Source: Chachezhania antarctica
GTDB lineage: Bacteria > Pseudomonadota > Alphaproteobacteria > Rhodobacterales > Rhodobacteraceae
Assembly (NCBI RefSeq): GCF_003646465.1
Contig: NZ_QZEX01000003.1
Span: 355,689 to 419,688, forward strand
Length of the DNA stretch: 64,000 bases
Direction of reading: 5' to 3'
The position numbers and the translations under genes are program-made. Every line of letters begins with the position of its first letter. The first letter of the stretch is position 1. The notes below the pieces were generated by a model that saw only the letters and a list, made by a program, of their open reading frames with translations, did no database searches and was not told the origin of the DNA. Positions 1-8,993 of this stretch are shown piece by piece.

Positions 1-3000
1 CGGGCGGAGCGTCACCGCGCGCGCGACGAGCCGGACGATGTCTGGCTTGTGCCCCTTGGTGCCGCTGGCAATTGCCGCCAGCGCTTCCTCCCGCACCAGT
101 TTCAACACGTTCGTCGACAGGGCGCTCGGTCGGGCCCCTTCCCAGTCGGCGCTGCCCAGCTTCGCAGTCACCTCTGCGATCAGGCGGTCGGCCTCGTTCC
201 GGGCCGTCCTGCCCTTGGTTTTGTTGAGATAATCCTGATTTTCCAGCATGTGGGCCGCGAAATCGCCCTGCCCCGCGGCCTCGCCCAGCTTGCGCATCAT
301 GTCGATGGCGTCCTGCCGGCCGAAGGGCGCCATGGCCACCGGGCCGCGGCCCCTGACCGGGACGGGATCGTCATCGCGCATCAAGCGGCGGCGGGAGGCA
401 TGGGCCATCTCTTCCGCCCCCTCTTCGCGGGCCGTGTCCAATTGCACGCCGCGCCCCGGACGCCCGGCGACGGGGCGGTCGGGCACGGGCGCGCCGCCGT
501 CCACGGGCCGGGGGCCGGTTTGTTGCAGGACATGGGCGATCTCGTGCCGCAGGACATGATCGCCGTGCGGGCTGTTCGGACGCAGATCCGCGCCCAGGTA
601 GACATGACTGCCGGAGGCCAGAGCTTCGGCCCCCGTCCTGTCGACGAAGCCCCGGGCATCGGGGCCGTCATGCAAGCGGACATGGCGCAGGTCATGGCCG
701 AAATCGTTCTCCAGCCGCTTGCGTTCGGCATCGGCCAGCGGGCGGCCGGCCGTGTCGGGCAAGGGGCCGGGAAACGGGCTGCGCGGATCGCCGGGCAGGT
801 TGAAGGCGTCCAGCTCGGGCAAGGCCAGCGGCGTGTCCTCGATGGCCACGTCGGGCAGCGTGGGCGCCTTGACGTCATGGCCGGGAAAAACGGCGTTCAG
901 GGTCTCGAACAGTTCCGTCACCAGCGCGTCCCGGCCGTCCTGGAACGGTTCGCGCAACTTGTCGCGGACCATCGAGCGCCAGTAGACGTTCGGATCGGCG
1001 GCCGAGTTCGAGATCAGCTTGTCCTCGATCAGCCCCGCCAGCCGCGGCAACTGGCCGGTCAGGCGCAGGGCCTTGTAGACAAAGCTGGCCTTCTTGCCGA
1101 GCTTGGGCATCAGGAACTCGATCGCCACCTCGACCAGCAGCGCGGTGGGCACGATCTCGTTCGGAAGCTCCATCTTGGCCGCGTCGGTCAGCAGGGCGGC
1201 CAGCTGGTCCTTCAGTGCCTCGGGCTCGAACCCTTTCTGCATCGCGGCCAGCTTCGCGCCGATCTGGGCCCGCGGGTCGTCACCGAGCATCGCCCTTGCA
1301 TCGCCCAGATCCTCCGCCACCATCATCAGCAGCTGCAGATGCGCGTAGTACCTGTCGATATCCGCCAGGTGCGGCGCCACGCGCGGCATGGTGGCCAGCT
1401 TGCCCGTCGTCGCGTTCACGGCGGCCCCCGCGCGGTTCTGCGCCCGCAACAGGGCCTGAACGAAGGTCCCGCCGATGCCCGATATAGCCTTGGCCAGCTG
1501 GGTGTATTTCTTGCCCTTCTTGCCCGTCTTCTTGGGCTTGCGCTTTTGCGGGCGCGACGCGAGCGCCTGGAACTTGCTCGACATCGTCTTTGCCGCGGCG
1601 CCGCCGAACAACTCGATCAGCAGGAATTTCCACAGAAGCGTCCCGTCGAGCTCCTGCAAGATGTCCTCGGTCAGGAAATCCATGATCTCCATCGGTGCGT
1701 CGATCAGGTCGGCCTTCAGCCCGTCCAGTTCGCCTTCGTTGATCATCTGCGCGATCTTGGCGGCCATGCGCGCCACCATGATCGCCTGCCCGTAGCCGGG
1801 GATGAATTCGGCCAGGTCCAGCGCGAATTCGGCGCCCGCCTCGATCCCGCGGGCCAGTTCCGTCAGTTGTGCGTTGCGGGCATGGGTGTCGATCACCGCC
1901 GACAGCAGCGTCATCAGTTCGGAGTCGCCCGCGCGGACCGTTACCGTCCGCAGGCGGGACATCTCCATGTCGTCATCCGAGGTCTTGCGGATATAGGCTA
2001 CCGACAAGGTGACAAGCTCGGCATCCGCGGGCATCCCCTTTTCCGTGCCCGGATAGCGCGCGACGGCCGTGCCGGGGATCGCCCGGTCGAAGGGCGGAAC
2101 GAATTCGAAGCCGCGGTGGATCCGGTCGATGCGGTAGAAGATCGGATGCCGCGTGCCCAGGATCGTGTCGTGCAGCGTTTCCGTCTTGCCGTCTTCGCCC
2201 TTGGACTCCTCACCCCATTTCCAGACGCCCTCACCGCCCGTGTCCGCATCGCGTTCGGACCAGAGCGCAAGGATGAAGGACGCCCATTCCTCCCCCGGCT
2301 TAATGTTCTTCGACGCCAGTTCGGTGTGCAGCCCGTCGGACGCATCGCCGTAAAGCGCCCATGTCTTCTGGCTTTTCGCCCGCGCCTCCAGCAGGGTCCG
2401 CATGATCCCCTTCAGCCGGGCATAGCGGCTGTCCAGATCGGAATAGAGCGGCGTGAACGGCGCCAGCCGGGCAAGATTGTCCTGCTGGTCGTAGATGTTT
2501 TCATCGTCCTTCAGGTCGGCCCCGCGCAGGATCCCTGCCACGCTTTCGCCCCGCACGAAGGAAATCGCCAGCTGCACGGGGGGCAGCAGGTTGTGGATCG
2601 CGGAATGGCTGGGGTGGCTCGTCTTGGCGGTCTTGTTGACGACCGTCTCAAGCTCGTCCACCGCGTCGAAGATCAGCGCCACGACCTGCCGGTCACGGTC
2701 TTCCACGGGCCGGACAACGTGCGAGAACGACGACAGGATATGGCCGAATTCGTCCGGCAGCAGGATCTTGCGCGTGTCGTCCCCGAAGGCCCACAGGTAG
2801 TCGCGCAAATTGTCGAGCGCGATCTTGCGGTTGACGTTGGTCAGCTTGCGCAGTTCCTCCGTCATCCGGTCGCGCGTGGCCTGCTGCTTGTCCATGAAGA
2901 AGGTGTCGAGCGTGCCGGTCACTTCAACCGCGCGTTTCTCTCCCTCGACCCAGGTCATCAGCGCCAGCAGCTTCGCCGTGGCGCTGGCGTCACCGGGCAG

Positions 3001-5670
3001 TGTGACGGCCGCGCGGAAATCGGCCAGCAGGCCGGTCAGTTCCGGGATCTTCAGCAGTTCGTTCCAGATCGCGTCGAATTCGGGCAGCACCCAGAAATAG
3101 ACACGGTTCGTCCCCGCCTCCTGCCGGATGACGAACTTGTCCTTGAAGATCGGCGTCCGCCCCGTGGGCGTGCCGCCGTCCTTGCCGAAGAGTTCCGGCA
3201 TCGACGGATGGCGCATCTGCACCTTGGGCGCGGTCGCGGACTTATCCTTGGGGTTCATCACCAGATGGCCGTCATCGGCCTCGAACAGACGCGGATGGTT
3301 GACCTTGTCGCGCGCCTCTTTCATCAGCCTGGTCAGGTTGGGCACGTCCGAAACCTCGCGCCCTTCCCTGGCGGCCTGTGCCGCGGTCTTCTTGCGCTCC
3401 TGCGCTTCCTGGTAGGGGTTCTGTTTCAGGCGGCGGTCGGCGACCTTGTCCAGCTTCTCGCGCTCGCGCTTCAGCACCGCGATCTCGGCGGCCATCTGGG
3501 TGTACTGGTAGAACCGGACGAGGTTCTTCGTGCTGACGGCCAGCTTGCCCAGGTACGGCGTGTCGGTGCCCTGATCGCTGATCACCTGAACCCAGCCCAC
3601 CTCCCGGTCGAGATCCGAGAAATCGGCGCCTTCGCGTTCCTTGAACCCGTTCGGGATCACGGCGTAGGAAAACCCCAGTTCGCCGCCCTGGTAGACATCG
3701 GCCAGTTGCGTACGCAGCGCATCGTGCCCCAGCGCGCGGGCGCCCAGACCCACGGCATTCGCGATTAGGTAACGCGATTGCGCTACGGCATCGGTCGATT
3801 TCGCCTTGGGCGCATGGCGCAGCCAATCCACCAGCCAGTCGGCCCAGAGCATCGTCATCAGGATGGTGTTGCGCCGGTCGAGCGCGGTTTCGCCCGGCGT
3901 CTGCGCCCGGACCGCCGCACGGGTCAGCTTGCCCGCCAGCGGTGCGCCGGCGGTTTCGATCGCGTCGGCCAAGGCTCCGCGCGCCTTGCCGAAATCCCCG
4001 CCCGACGGCAGGCGTTCGAAAAAGGCGATCTGTGCCAGCATCTCGGGCCGGGAGGACGCCTTCTTGTCCGGCTCGGCGTCGTCGCCGGTTTTGGCCTTCT
4101 TCTTCAGATGCAGGACGCTGTTGGCCTGCCCCTTGTCCATCGCCGCACCCACGGCCGTCAGGAACGCCTTCAGATCTCTGCCCACATCGATCTTTGGCGC
4201 TTTCGTGAAGGCCACGCCCGCAGACGCCCCTGTCGCGCCCAGCGACACGAGGGTCGAGGCCAGCCCAAGCGCATCCTTCGCCCCGGAATAGATCCGCTGC
4301 GCCCGGACGCCCAGCTGCGCGGTCAGCCGTTCGCCAAGCACGTCGGCCTTGGGGTCGGTATCGGCCCGCCCGCCGGTGTTGGTACGTTCCCCAGTGCGGC
4401 GCCCCAGCAGGTTCTGGTCGATCACCGAAACCCGCATCAGGTAGCGCAGATAGGCCGGGGTGCCCCTGCCCTCGCGCTCCTTCAGCCCCAGTTCCGACCG
4501 GAGATGCGCCAGCCCCGAAGGATCGCGCATGGCGCTCAGGAACGTGTTCTCCTTTAGCTGCATGAAGCTGAGGATGTCGAACTGGGCCTGGTTCAGCTTC
4601 AGGCGCTCGGCCGATTGCTGGACGTCCGTGTCGGCGTGATGACCAAGGATCGTACTTTCCGTTGGCGGCACTGCCGAAGGATCCAGCAGCCAGCTTTCGA
4701 CACGCTTTGCGAACGCCTCCCACTGCGCCTTCACGTGGGGCGACGCGCCTTCGTCGAGGAACGTCTTGGCCATCAGCTTGTGATCGGCATGGGCGCGGTA
4801 GTAGTCGCCGAAGGCCTTGTTGTAGCCCAGCTGTTCGATGTGCAGATGCGCGTTCAGATGGCGCAACGCGTCGGCATGTTCGCCGCTATTGGCCAGCAGG
4901 TCGAATCCCATGCACAGCCCGCGGAACGACCGGAAGCGGTAGGTCGGCAGCGCCTTCGCCAGCTTGCGGGATGCGGTGGTCTTCGTGTTCAGGTGCAGCG
5001 GCCCGCCGTCCAGTGCCGCTTCGAACGCCGCCATGTCATCGGCGAAGCGCTTGTCGTTCGGATCGTAGGGTGTGCCGCCCAGCGTCTTCATCGTCGTGTA
5101 GTTCGTGACGATCAGCGGCCAGAGGTCCGGCATCTTGGTGCCGTTGACCACCATCCCCTCGCCCGCCTGCACCGCGGGGCCGGGAACCTCCGGCTCCGGC
5201 GCGCGCTGGACGCGGGCTGTGCCGCCCGGCATCGGCGCAAGACCCTGCTGCAGGGCATGGGCGGTTTCGTGGGCGATCAGGCGCAGGCCTTGCGGTTCAT
5301 GCGGGCGATAGGCGCCTTCGCCGAAGACGATGTGCCGCCCGGCAGCAAAAGCCTCCGCCCCTTCGGAGCGGGCCAGATCAGCGGCCTGCGGGCTGGCATG
5401 CACGCGCAGGTCCGTCAGATCGGCGCCAAAGCTCTGTTCCAGCCGCCCCTGCACCGTTGCGGGCAGAGGCGTGCCCACCCCGGCCCCGCCCGGCAAACGC
5501 GCGGGATCGCGGCCCGTCAGCGCCGCGACCGGGCGGCGATCCGCGACACGGTCGGCCGCTTGGCGCGCCTCCTGTTCCAGCCGCGCGTTTTCGGCCTTCT
5601 GGCCCCGCGCGGCCGGTTTGCGGTCTGGCGTGGCCCTTTGCACGGCCTTGGTCTGGGCGGGCCCGGTCAT
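1..5670 (-). CDS. Giant eCIS-associated protein with two DUF4157 (HExxH) domains, C-terminus beyond window
   Basis: The frame is open from an ATG at 5670 to the left edge, giving at least 1890 residues with no stop codon. The start overlaps the stop of the upstream small gene as ATGA. Residues about 75-145 form a DUF4157 (eCIS-core) domain: FGADLTDLRVH, then HETAH at about residues 134-138, followed by ALQQ. A second DUF4157 copy lies near residues 1665-1720, with FGHDLRHVRLH, HEIAH at about 1709-1713 and VLQQ. Both have the HExxH zinc-peptidase signature. The roughly 1500 residues between are mostly charged and helical-looking. There is one amphipathic to hydrophobic stretch near 1271-1310 (GYGQAIMVARMAAKIA) and a lysine-rich segment near 1380. 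DUF4157 is an established marker of eCIS loci, often at the N-terminus of cargo proteins. Neighbouring sheath, tube and AAA genes confirm the context. Cargo, tape-measure or scaffold roles remain open; peptidase activity is inferred only from the motif. Confidence 0.85.
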   Translation of the reverse strand, partial: MTGPAQTKAVQRATPDRKPAARGQKAENARLEQEARQAADRVADRRPVAALTGRDPARLPGGAGVGTPLPATVQGRLEQSFGADLTDLRVHASPQAADLARSEGAEAFAAGRHIVFGEGAYRPHEPQGLRLIAHETAHALQQGLAPMPGGTARVQRAPEPEVPGPAVQAGEGMVVNGTKMPDLWPLIVTNYTTMKTLGGTPYDPNDKRFADDMAAFEAALDGGPLHLNTKTTASRKLAKALPTYRFRSFRGLCMGFDLLANSGEHADALRHLNAHLHIEQLGYNKAFGDYYRAHADHKLMAKTFLDEGASPHVKAQWEAFAKRVESWLLDPSAVPPTESTILGHHADTDVQQSAERLKLNQAQFDILSFMQLKENTFLSAMRDPSGLAHLRSELGLKEREGRGTPAYLRYLMRVSVIDQNLLGRRTGERTNTGGRADTDPKADVLGERLTAQLGVRAQRIYSGAKDALGLASTLVSLGATGASAGVAFTKAPKIDVGRDLKAFLTAVGAAMDKGQANSVLHLKKKAKTGDDAEPDKKASSRPEMLAQIAFFERLPSGGDFGKARGALADAIETAGAPLAGKLTRAAVRAQTPGETALDRRNTILMTMLWADWLVDWLRHAPKAKSTDAVAQSRYLIANAVGLGARALGHDALRTQLADVYQGGELGFSYAVIPNGFKEREGADFSDLDREVGWVQVISDQGTDTPYLGKLAVSTKNLVRFYQYTQMAAEIAVLKREREKLDKVADRRLKQNPYQEAQERKKTAAQAAREGREVSDVPNLTRLMKEARDKVNHPRLFEADDGHLVMNPKDKSATAPKVQMRHPSMPELFGKDGGTPTGRTPIFKDKFVIRQEAGTNRVYFWVLPEFDAIWNELLKIPELTGLLADFRAAVTLPGDASATAKLLALMTWVEGEKRAVEVTGTLDTFFMDKQQATRDRMTEELRKLTNVNRKIALDNLRDYLWAFGDDTRKILLPDEFGHILSSFSHVVRPVEDRDRQVVALIFDAVDELETVVNKTAKTSHPSHSAIHNLLPPVQLAISFVRGESVAGILRGADLKDDENIYDQQDNLARLAPFTPLYSDLDSRYARLKGIMRTLLEARAKSQKTWALYGDASDGLHTELASKNIKPGEEWASFILALWSERDADTGGEGVWKWGEESKGEDGKTETLHDTILGTRHPIFYRIDRIHRGFEFVPPFDRAIPGTAVARYPGTEKGMPADAELVTLSVAYIRKTSDDDMEMSRLRTVTVRAGDSELMTLLSAVIDTHARNAQLTELARGIEAGAEFALDLAEFIPGYGQAIMVARMAAKIAQMINEGELDGLKADLIDAPMEIMDFLTEDILQELDGTLLWKFLLIELFGGAAAKTMSSKFQALASRPQKRKPKKTGKKGKKYTQLAKAISGIGGTFVQALLRAQNRAGAAVNATTGKLATMPRVAPHLADIDRYYAHLQLLMMVAEDLGDARAMLGDDPRAQIGAKLAAMQKGFEPEALKDQLAALLTDAAKMELPNEIVPTALLVEVAIEFLMPKLGKKASFVYKALRLTGQLPRLAGLIEDKLISNSAADPNVYWRSMVRDKLREPFQDGRDALVTELFETLNAVFPGHDVKAPTLPDVAIEDTPLALPELDAFNLPGDPRSPFPGPLPDTAGRPLADAERKRLENDFGHDLRHVRLHDGPDARGFVDRTGAEALASGSHVYLGADLRPNSPHGDHVLRHEIAHVLQQTGPRPVDGGAPVPDRPVAGRPGRGVQLDTAREEGAEEMAHASRRRLMRDDDPVPVRGRGPVAMAPFGRQDAIDMMRKLGEAAGQGDFAAHMLENQDYLNKTKGRTARNEADRLIAEVTAKLGSADWEGARPSALSTNVLKLVREEALAAIASGTKGHKPDIVRLVARAVTLRP

Positions 5671-5894
5671 TGCCCTGCCTCCCGCACGGCACGGGCCACG
5701 GCGCGCGCGATGGCCTTCGGGTCCTGCGCCTCGGCCGCATCAAGCACCACGTGGACCGATCCGATCTTGCCGCGCGCGCCGCTGCGCTCCAGTTCCGTCT
5801 GCAAGCTCCCGGCCGTCCGCCGGGCAAGGCCCCGTGCACCGTCCTGCGACCCTGCCGACAGATGCAGCCGACCGATGCGCAGGTTATCCGTCAT
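5667..5894 (-). CDS. Small eCIS-cluster protein of unknown function (75 aa)
   Basis: This small gene begins at ATG 5894, inside the last codons of the AAA ATPase gene (11-nt overlap), and ends in an ATGA overlap with the giant DUF4157 gene. Tight coupling on both sides argues that it is real. An in-frame TTG at 5906 would add four residues. The product starts MTDNLRIGRLHL and has a middle part rich in Arg, Ala and Gly. Its C-terminal half (VHVVLDAAEAQDP... AIARAVARAVREAG) could form a strand and a helix. I do not recognise a family. By position it may be a small adaptor or chaperone for the giant protein, but that is inference. Confidence 0.7.
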   Translation of the reverse strand: MTDNLRIGRLHLSAGSQDGARGLARRTAGSLQTELERSGARGKIGSVHVVLDAAEAQDPKAIARAVARAVREAGQ

Positions 5895-7734
5895 CGCGCA
5901 CCTCAAGCCTTGCGGCTTCGGCCTTGGTCAGCGCGCGGCCCTCCTTCTGCAATTCATGCTCGGCACCGGCCAGCAGGTCGGCCCGCGCCAGTCCCTCTCG
6001 CCCGTCGCGACGGGCTTCGATCACCGCCGTGCGCAGCGCGTTCTTGATCTGGGCGCCGGTAAATTCGAGGATCTGGGCCAGCCGCGTGCATTGCGGGGCC
6101 AGCGACGCCGCGGTCGCGGGCGAGAGCTCGGCACACAGCGCCAGCCACATCCGTTCCCGCAAGCCGGTATCCGGGCGCGGGAAATCCAGCACGTGGCGCA
6201 GACGCCGCAGGAACGCAGGGTCCAAATTGTCGCGCCGGTTGGTGGCAAGGATGCAGGCGCCCGCGTAGCTTTCGACGGCCTGCAACAGCACGTTGGTATC
6301 GGCGTTCAGGTACCGCGCATGGGCATCGCGGGTTTCGGTGCGCTTGCCGAACAGGCCCTCGGCCTCGTCAAAGAACAGCACCGCCGCGTCCGCCTGGGCC
6401 TGCGCGAAGACGGATTGCAGGTTCTGCGCCGTCTCGCCCACGTATTTCGACACGACCGCCCCGCTGTCGACGACGTACAGGTCCAGCCCCATCGCGTTCG
6501 CCACCACCTGCGCGGCCATCGTCTTGCCCGTGCCCGGAGGGCCGGAGAACAGCGCAAAGACGCCCCGGCCCTGCGGGTACAGCCGCTCCATCGCCGGTTG
6601 CTGCCAGAGGCCCGGCGCCATGGCGATCTCGTCGGACAGGCGGGTCAGGCCGCGGGTCAGCGGATCGGGCAGGATCAGGTCGTCCCAGCCCAGCCGGCCA
6701 AGGCGGGGGGAGATCACGGGATCCAGCCGCGATGCCTGGTCCGCGCGCAGGGTGGCCATCGCAGCGTCCGGGCTGGCAGGCCCGGCGGCGGCAACGCGGG
6801 CGATTTCCCCCACCGTGGCGGGCTTGAGGTGGAGAAGACGCTCGCGTTCCGGTTCAGGCCAGTCGGAGAATCCGGGAACGAGCGCGGACCACGCATGGCG
6901 ACGGTCGGACATGGAAAGTGGGCCACAATCGCAGCCGTGGACGATGGCCCCGGCAGGGACCGGCCCGCCGGAGGACTGGCGAGTGACCACGAAGTGCAGC
7001 GCGAACCGGGGCTGGCCTTCCGGGATGTGCACCGCCTCGTCCCCGATCCAGCACGGCGGCCGCAGGCTGAGCCGTGCGGCGCGTTCGACGACATGGACCA
7101 GCGCGCGGCTTTCCACCGGGTCGAGCCCGGCCAGATCCGCGAAAATCGGGCGGGTGCCGAGTTTTTCCGCCACCGCGGCCGCAAGGCTGCGCCGTCCGGT
7201 TCCGGGCGCACCGGAGAGGCGGATCGCGACCGGCGCGCCGGCCCGGTCCAGCCCGTCCGCGGCGCGGGTGGCGAGATCCTCGACCGGCCAGCCGGGCAGT
7301 GGCTCGGGCGCGTCCCGCGTGCCGATCCGATCGTGCCAGCGGGGCGGGATCGGATCGCCGCCCCCCAGCCAGTCGCCGATGGTTTCATCCAGCACCAGCG
7401 CCAGCGGCGCACCGGGGGCGACGGCGGCTTCCGACAGGATCTGCCAGTGCACCAGCACCCCGCGCAGATGCGGGGCCGCACCGCCCACCGCGCGCCGGGC
7501 CATTGCGGCGCTGACCGGCGCCACCTGCCCGCCCCCGCGCCAGAGCCCGTAGAAGAGCGCCACCAGCCTGTGGCCGTCCTCGCCCAGCCGGAACGCCTGG
7601 GCCAAGTGGGACAGGCGGTCATGGGTCGGGGGCGCGGGCACGGGGCCGTCCCCCGTCCGTGCAAGGCAGGCAAGCGCCCAGCTTGTCATCTGTTCATCCC
7701 CGTCTGGGGAAACCTGCTGTGCCTCGACCGTCAT
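5884..7734 (-). CDS. eCIS AAA+ ATPase (Afp15/Pvc15-like)
   Basis: A 616-residue AAA+ protein. The start at ATG 7734 overlaps the stop of the DUF4255 gene as ATGA, so the long in-frame extension further upstream is not used. The C-terminal AAA module has Walker A GPPGTGKT near residue 397 and Walker B VLFFDEAEG near 452. It continues with a KRTETRDAHARY segment and a sensor region (ILATNRRDNLDPAFLRR). The N-terminal half contains a second, degenerate P-loop, GAPGTGRRS near residue 173, in which the invariant lysine is arginine. ATPases of this kind are a conserved part of eCIS loci (Afp15/Pvc15 in the Serratia and Photorhabdus particles), where they act in assembly or cargo loading rather than in the particle itself. 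Cytoplasmic location is expected because no signal or membrane segment is visible. Confidence 0.9.
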   Translation of the reverse strand: MTVEAQQVSPDGDEQMTSWALACLARTGDGPVPAPPTHDRLSHLAQAFRLGEDGHRLVALFYGLWRGGGQVAPVSAAMARRAVGGAAPHLRGVLVHWQILSEAAVAPGAPLALVLDETIGDWLGGGDPIPPRWHDRIGTRDAPEPLPGWPVEDLATRAADGLDRAGAPVAIRLSGAPGTGRRSLAAAVAEKLGTRPIFADLAGLDPVESRALVHVVERAARLSLRPPCWIGDEAVHIPEGQPRFALHFVVTRQSSGGPVPAGAIVHGCDCGPLSMSDRRHAWSALVPGFSDWPEPERERLLHLKPATVGEIARVAAAGPASPDAAMATLRADQASRLDPVISPRLGRLGWDDLILPDPLTRGLTRLSDEIAMAPGLWQQPAMERLYPQGRGVFALFSGPPGTGKTMAAQVVANAMGLDLYVVDSGAVVSKYVGETAQNLQSVFAQAQADAAVLFFDEAEGLFGKRTETRDAHARYLNADTNVLLQAVESYAGACILATNRRDNLDPAFLRRLRHVLDFPRPDTGLRERMWLALCAELSPATAASLAPQCTRLAQILEFTGAQIKNALRTAVIEARRDGREGLARADLLAGAEHELQKEGRALTKAEAARLEVRDDG

Positions 7735-8990
7735 AGCGTCACCCATTGCGGCGGGGCGCTTGCGCCGCGGACCAGGACCCGGACCGGCAGCGGCCGCCCT
7801 GTGGGCCATGCCGCGTCGGGCGCGAAACGGATCTGCGTGTCGCTGTCGATCACGAACTCTCCCCCGCCCGGGTTGGCGCCGGCGCCTTGCGCCAATGGCT
7901 GACCAAGGACCGTCATCTCGACCTCGGCCGCGGGGACCGATGGCGGCGCGAAGCCCTGCCCTTCGACGGTGTAGATCCCGGCCACCGGGCCGGCCAGTTG
8001 CGTGGCATTCGGCGTGACGAAGAAGGCCATCGGGTTCGACAGGAACTCGACCGTCCGCACCGCGCCGTCCCCGCCGGTGAAGCTGCGCGTCACCACGGCC
8101 CGCGCACGGTAGAGCCCCGGCGGCACCGGCACGCCATCGGCGAAGGCGGCAGGCCGGGCCACGATCTCTCCGTCGCGGACCTGCACCGCCCATTCGGCGC
8201 CGACGGTCACCGGTGCGTCCCAGCCGTCGGCCTCAAGTCGCAGCGCGACGCCGTCGCCCACGAGGTTGCCGCCGATCAGCGACAGGCGACCGCCATAGGG
8301 CACCTCGGCCGGGCTGAGCACGACCCGTTCGGTGGTGCCATCCGCGCGCGACAGGTCCAGCCGGGCCTCGGCGGCATAAAGCCGGGGTTCGCCCCCCGCG
8401 AAGACACCCGCCGCGTAGGACAGGACACGCGGACCGATGCGGGTGACCTCCAGCGGTTCCAGCTGGGCCGCGACCTGGTAGTAGACGGCCAGCCGCGGGG
8501 CGCTGTCGCCCGGGTTCCAGAAACCGATCGCCTCGGCCTGGCTGACCTGCTGCATGGTGATGTTGAAACGCACGTTGGGATCCGTGATGCCCACCGCGCC
8601 GAAGACATCGACACCGCCGGGGCGTGCGTCTGGCCCCAGCATCGCGTGCTCCTGCAGGGCCAGCATCGCCGCCGACAGGGCGATCTGCGCTTCCTCGGCG
8701 GCGTTGTCATCTTCAAGCTGCGGATGCGCGGTCAGCTGGTAGCTGAGGATCAGGCCCATCGGCGCGTATTGCGGCCCGTGTTCGGGCATCGGCGGCAGGA
8801 CCGACGTCAACGCCGGATCGCGCGCGACGTGGTAGAGAAACAGCGACAGGTGCGCATCGCCCGCGGCCTCCGGCGACCGTGGCGAGACGATGGGCGCGGG
8901 GTTCGGCGCCCAGATGGGCGAGGTACGCATATGCTCGCGGATCGTCCGTGTCAGCACCCGGGTCACGTAGCGAAGGTCGGGGACGGGCAT
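7731..8990 (-). CDS. DUF4255 / Pvc16-type tail terminator protein of eCIS
   Basis: A 419-residue protein whose first 190 or so residues match the DUF4255 (Pvc16 N-terminal) type. It shows a short helical start, then SLFLYHVARDPALTSV, LILSYQLTAHPQLEDDNAAEE and a later strand-rich part. In solved eCIS particles the Pvc16/Afp16-type protein caps the distal end of the tube and sheath. The C-terminal half is beta-rich (PAEVPYGGRLSLIGGNLVG, VEGQGFAPPSVPAAEVEM) and resembles Ig/IPT-like folds often appended to DUF4255 proteins. It sits between the proline-rich gene (3-nt gap) and the AAA gene (4-nt overlap), so all are probably co-transcribed. A tail terminator role follows from family knowledge and has not been shown here. 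Confidence 0.85.
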   Translation of the reverse strand: MPVPDLRYVTRVLTRTIREHMRTSPIWAPNPAPIVSPRSPEAAGDAHLSLFLYHVARDPALTSVLPPMPEHGPQYAPMGLILSYQLTAHPQLEDDNAAEEAQIALSAAMLALQEHAMLGPDARPGGVDVFGAVGITDPNVRFNITMQQVSQAEAIGFWNPGDSAPRLAVYYQVAAQLEPLEVTRIGPRVLSYAAGVFAGGEPRLYAAEARLDLSRADGTTERVVLSPAEVPYGGRLSLIGGNLVGDGVALRLEADGWDAPVTVGAEWAVQVRDGEIVARPAAFADGVPVPPGLYRARAVVTRSFTGGDGAVRTVEFLSNPMAFFVTPNATQLAGPVAGIYTVEGQGFAPPSVPAAEVEMTVLGQPLAQGAGANPGGGEFVIDSDTQIRFAPDAAWPTGRPLPVRVLVRGASAPPQWVTL

Positions 8991-8993
8991 GGC

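Noticed and set aside
49..3768. A 1239-codon open frame on the plus strand
   Set aside because: It is the exact antisense codon register of the giant DUF4157 gene and is open because of high GC3; its product is Arg/Gln/Gly-rich with no recognisable domain.
4615..7902. A 1095-codon open frame on the plus strand
   Set aside because: It is antisense to the giant protein and the AAA ATPase and shows no family features, while the minus strand has clear domains.
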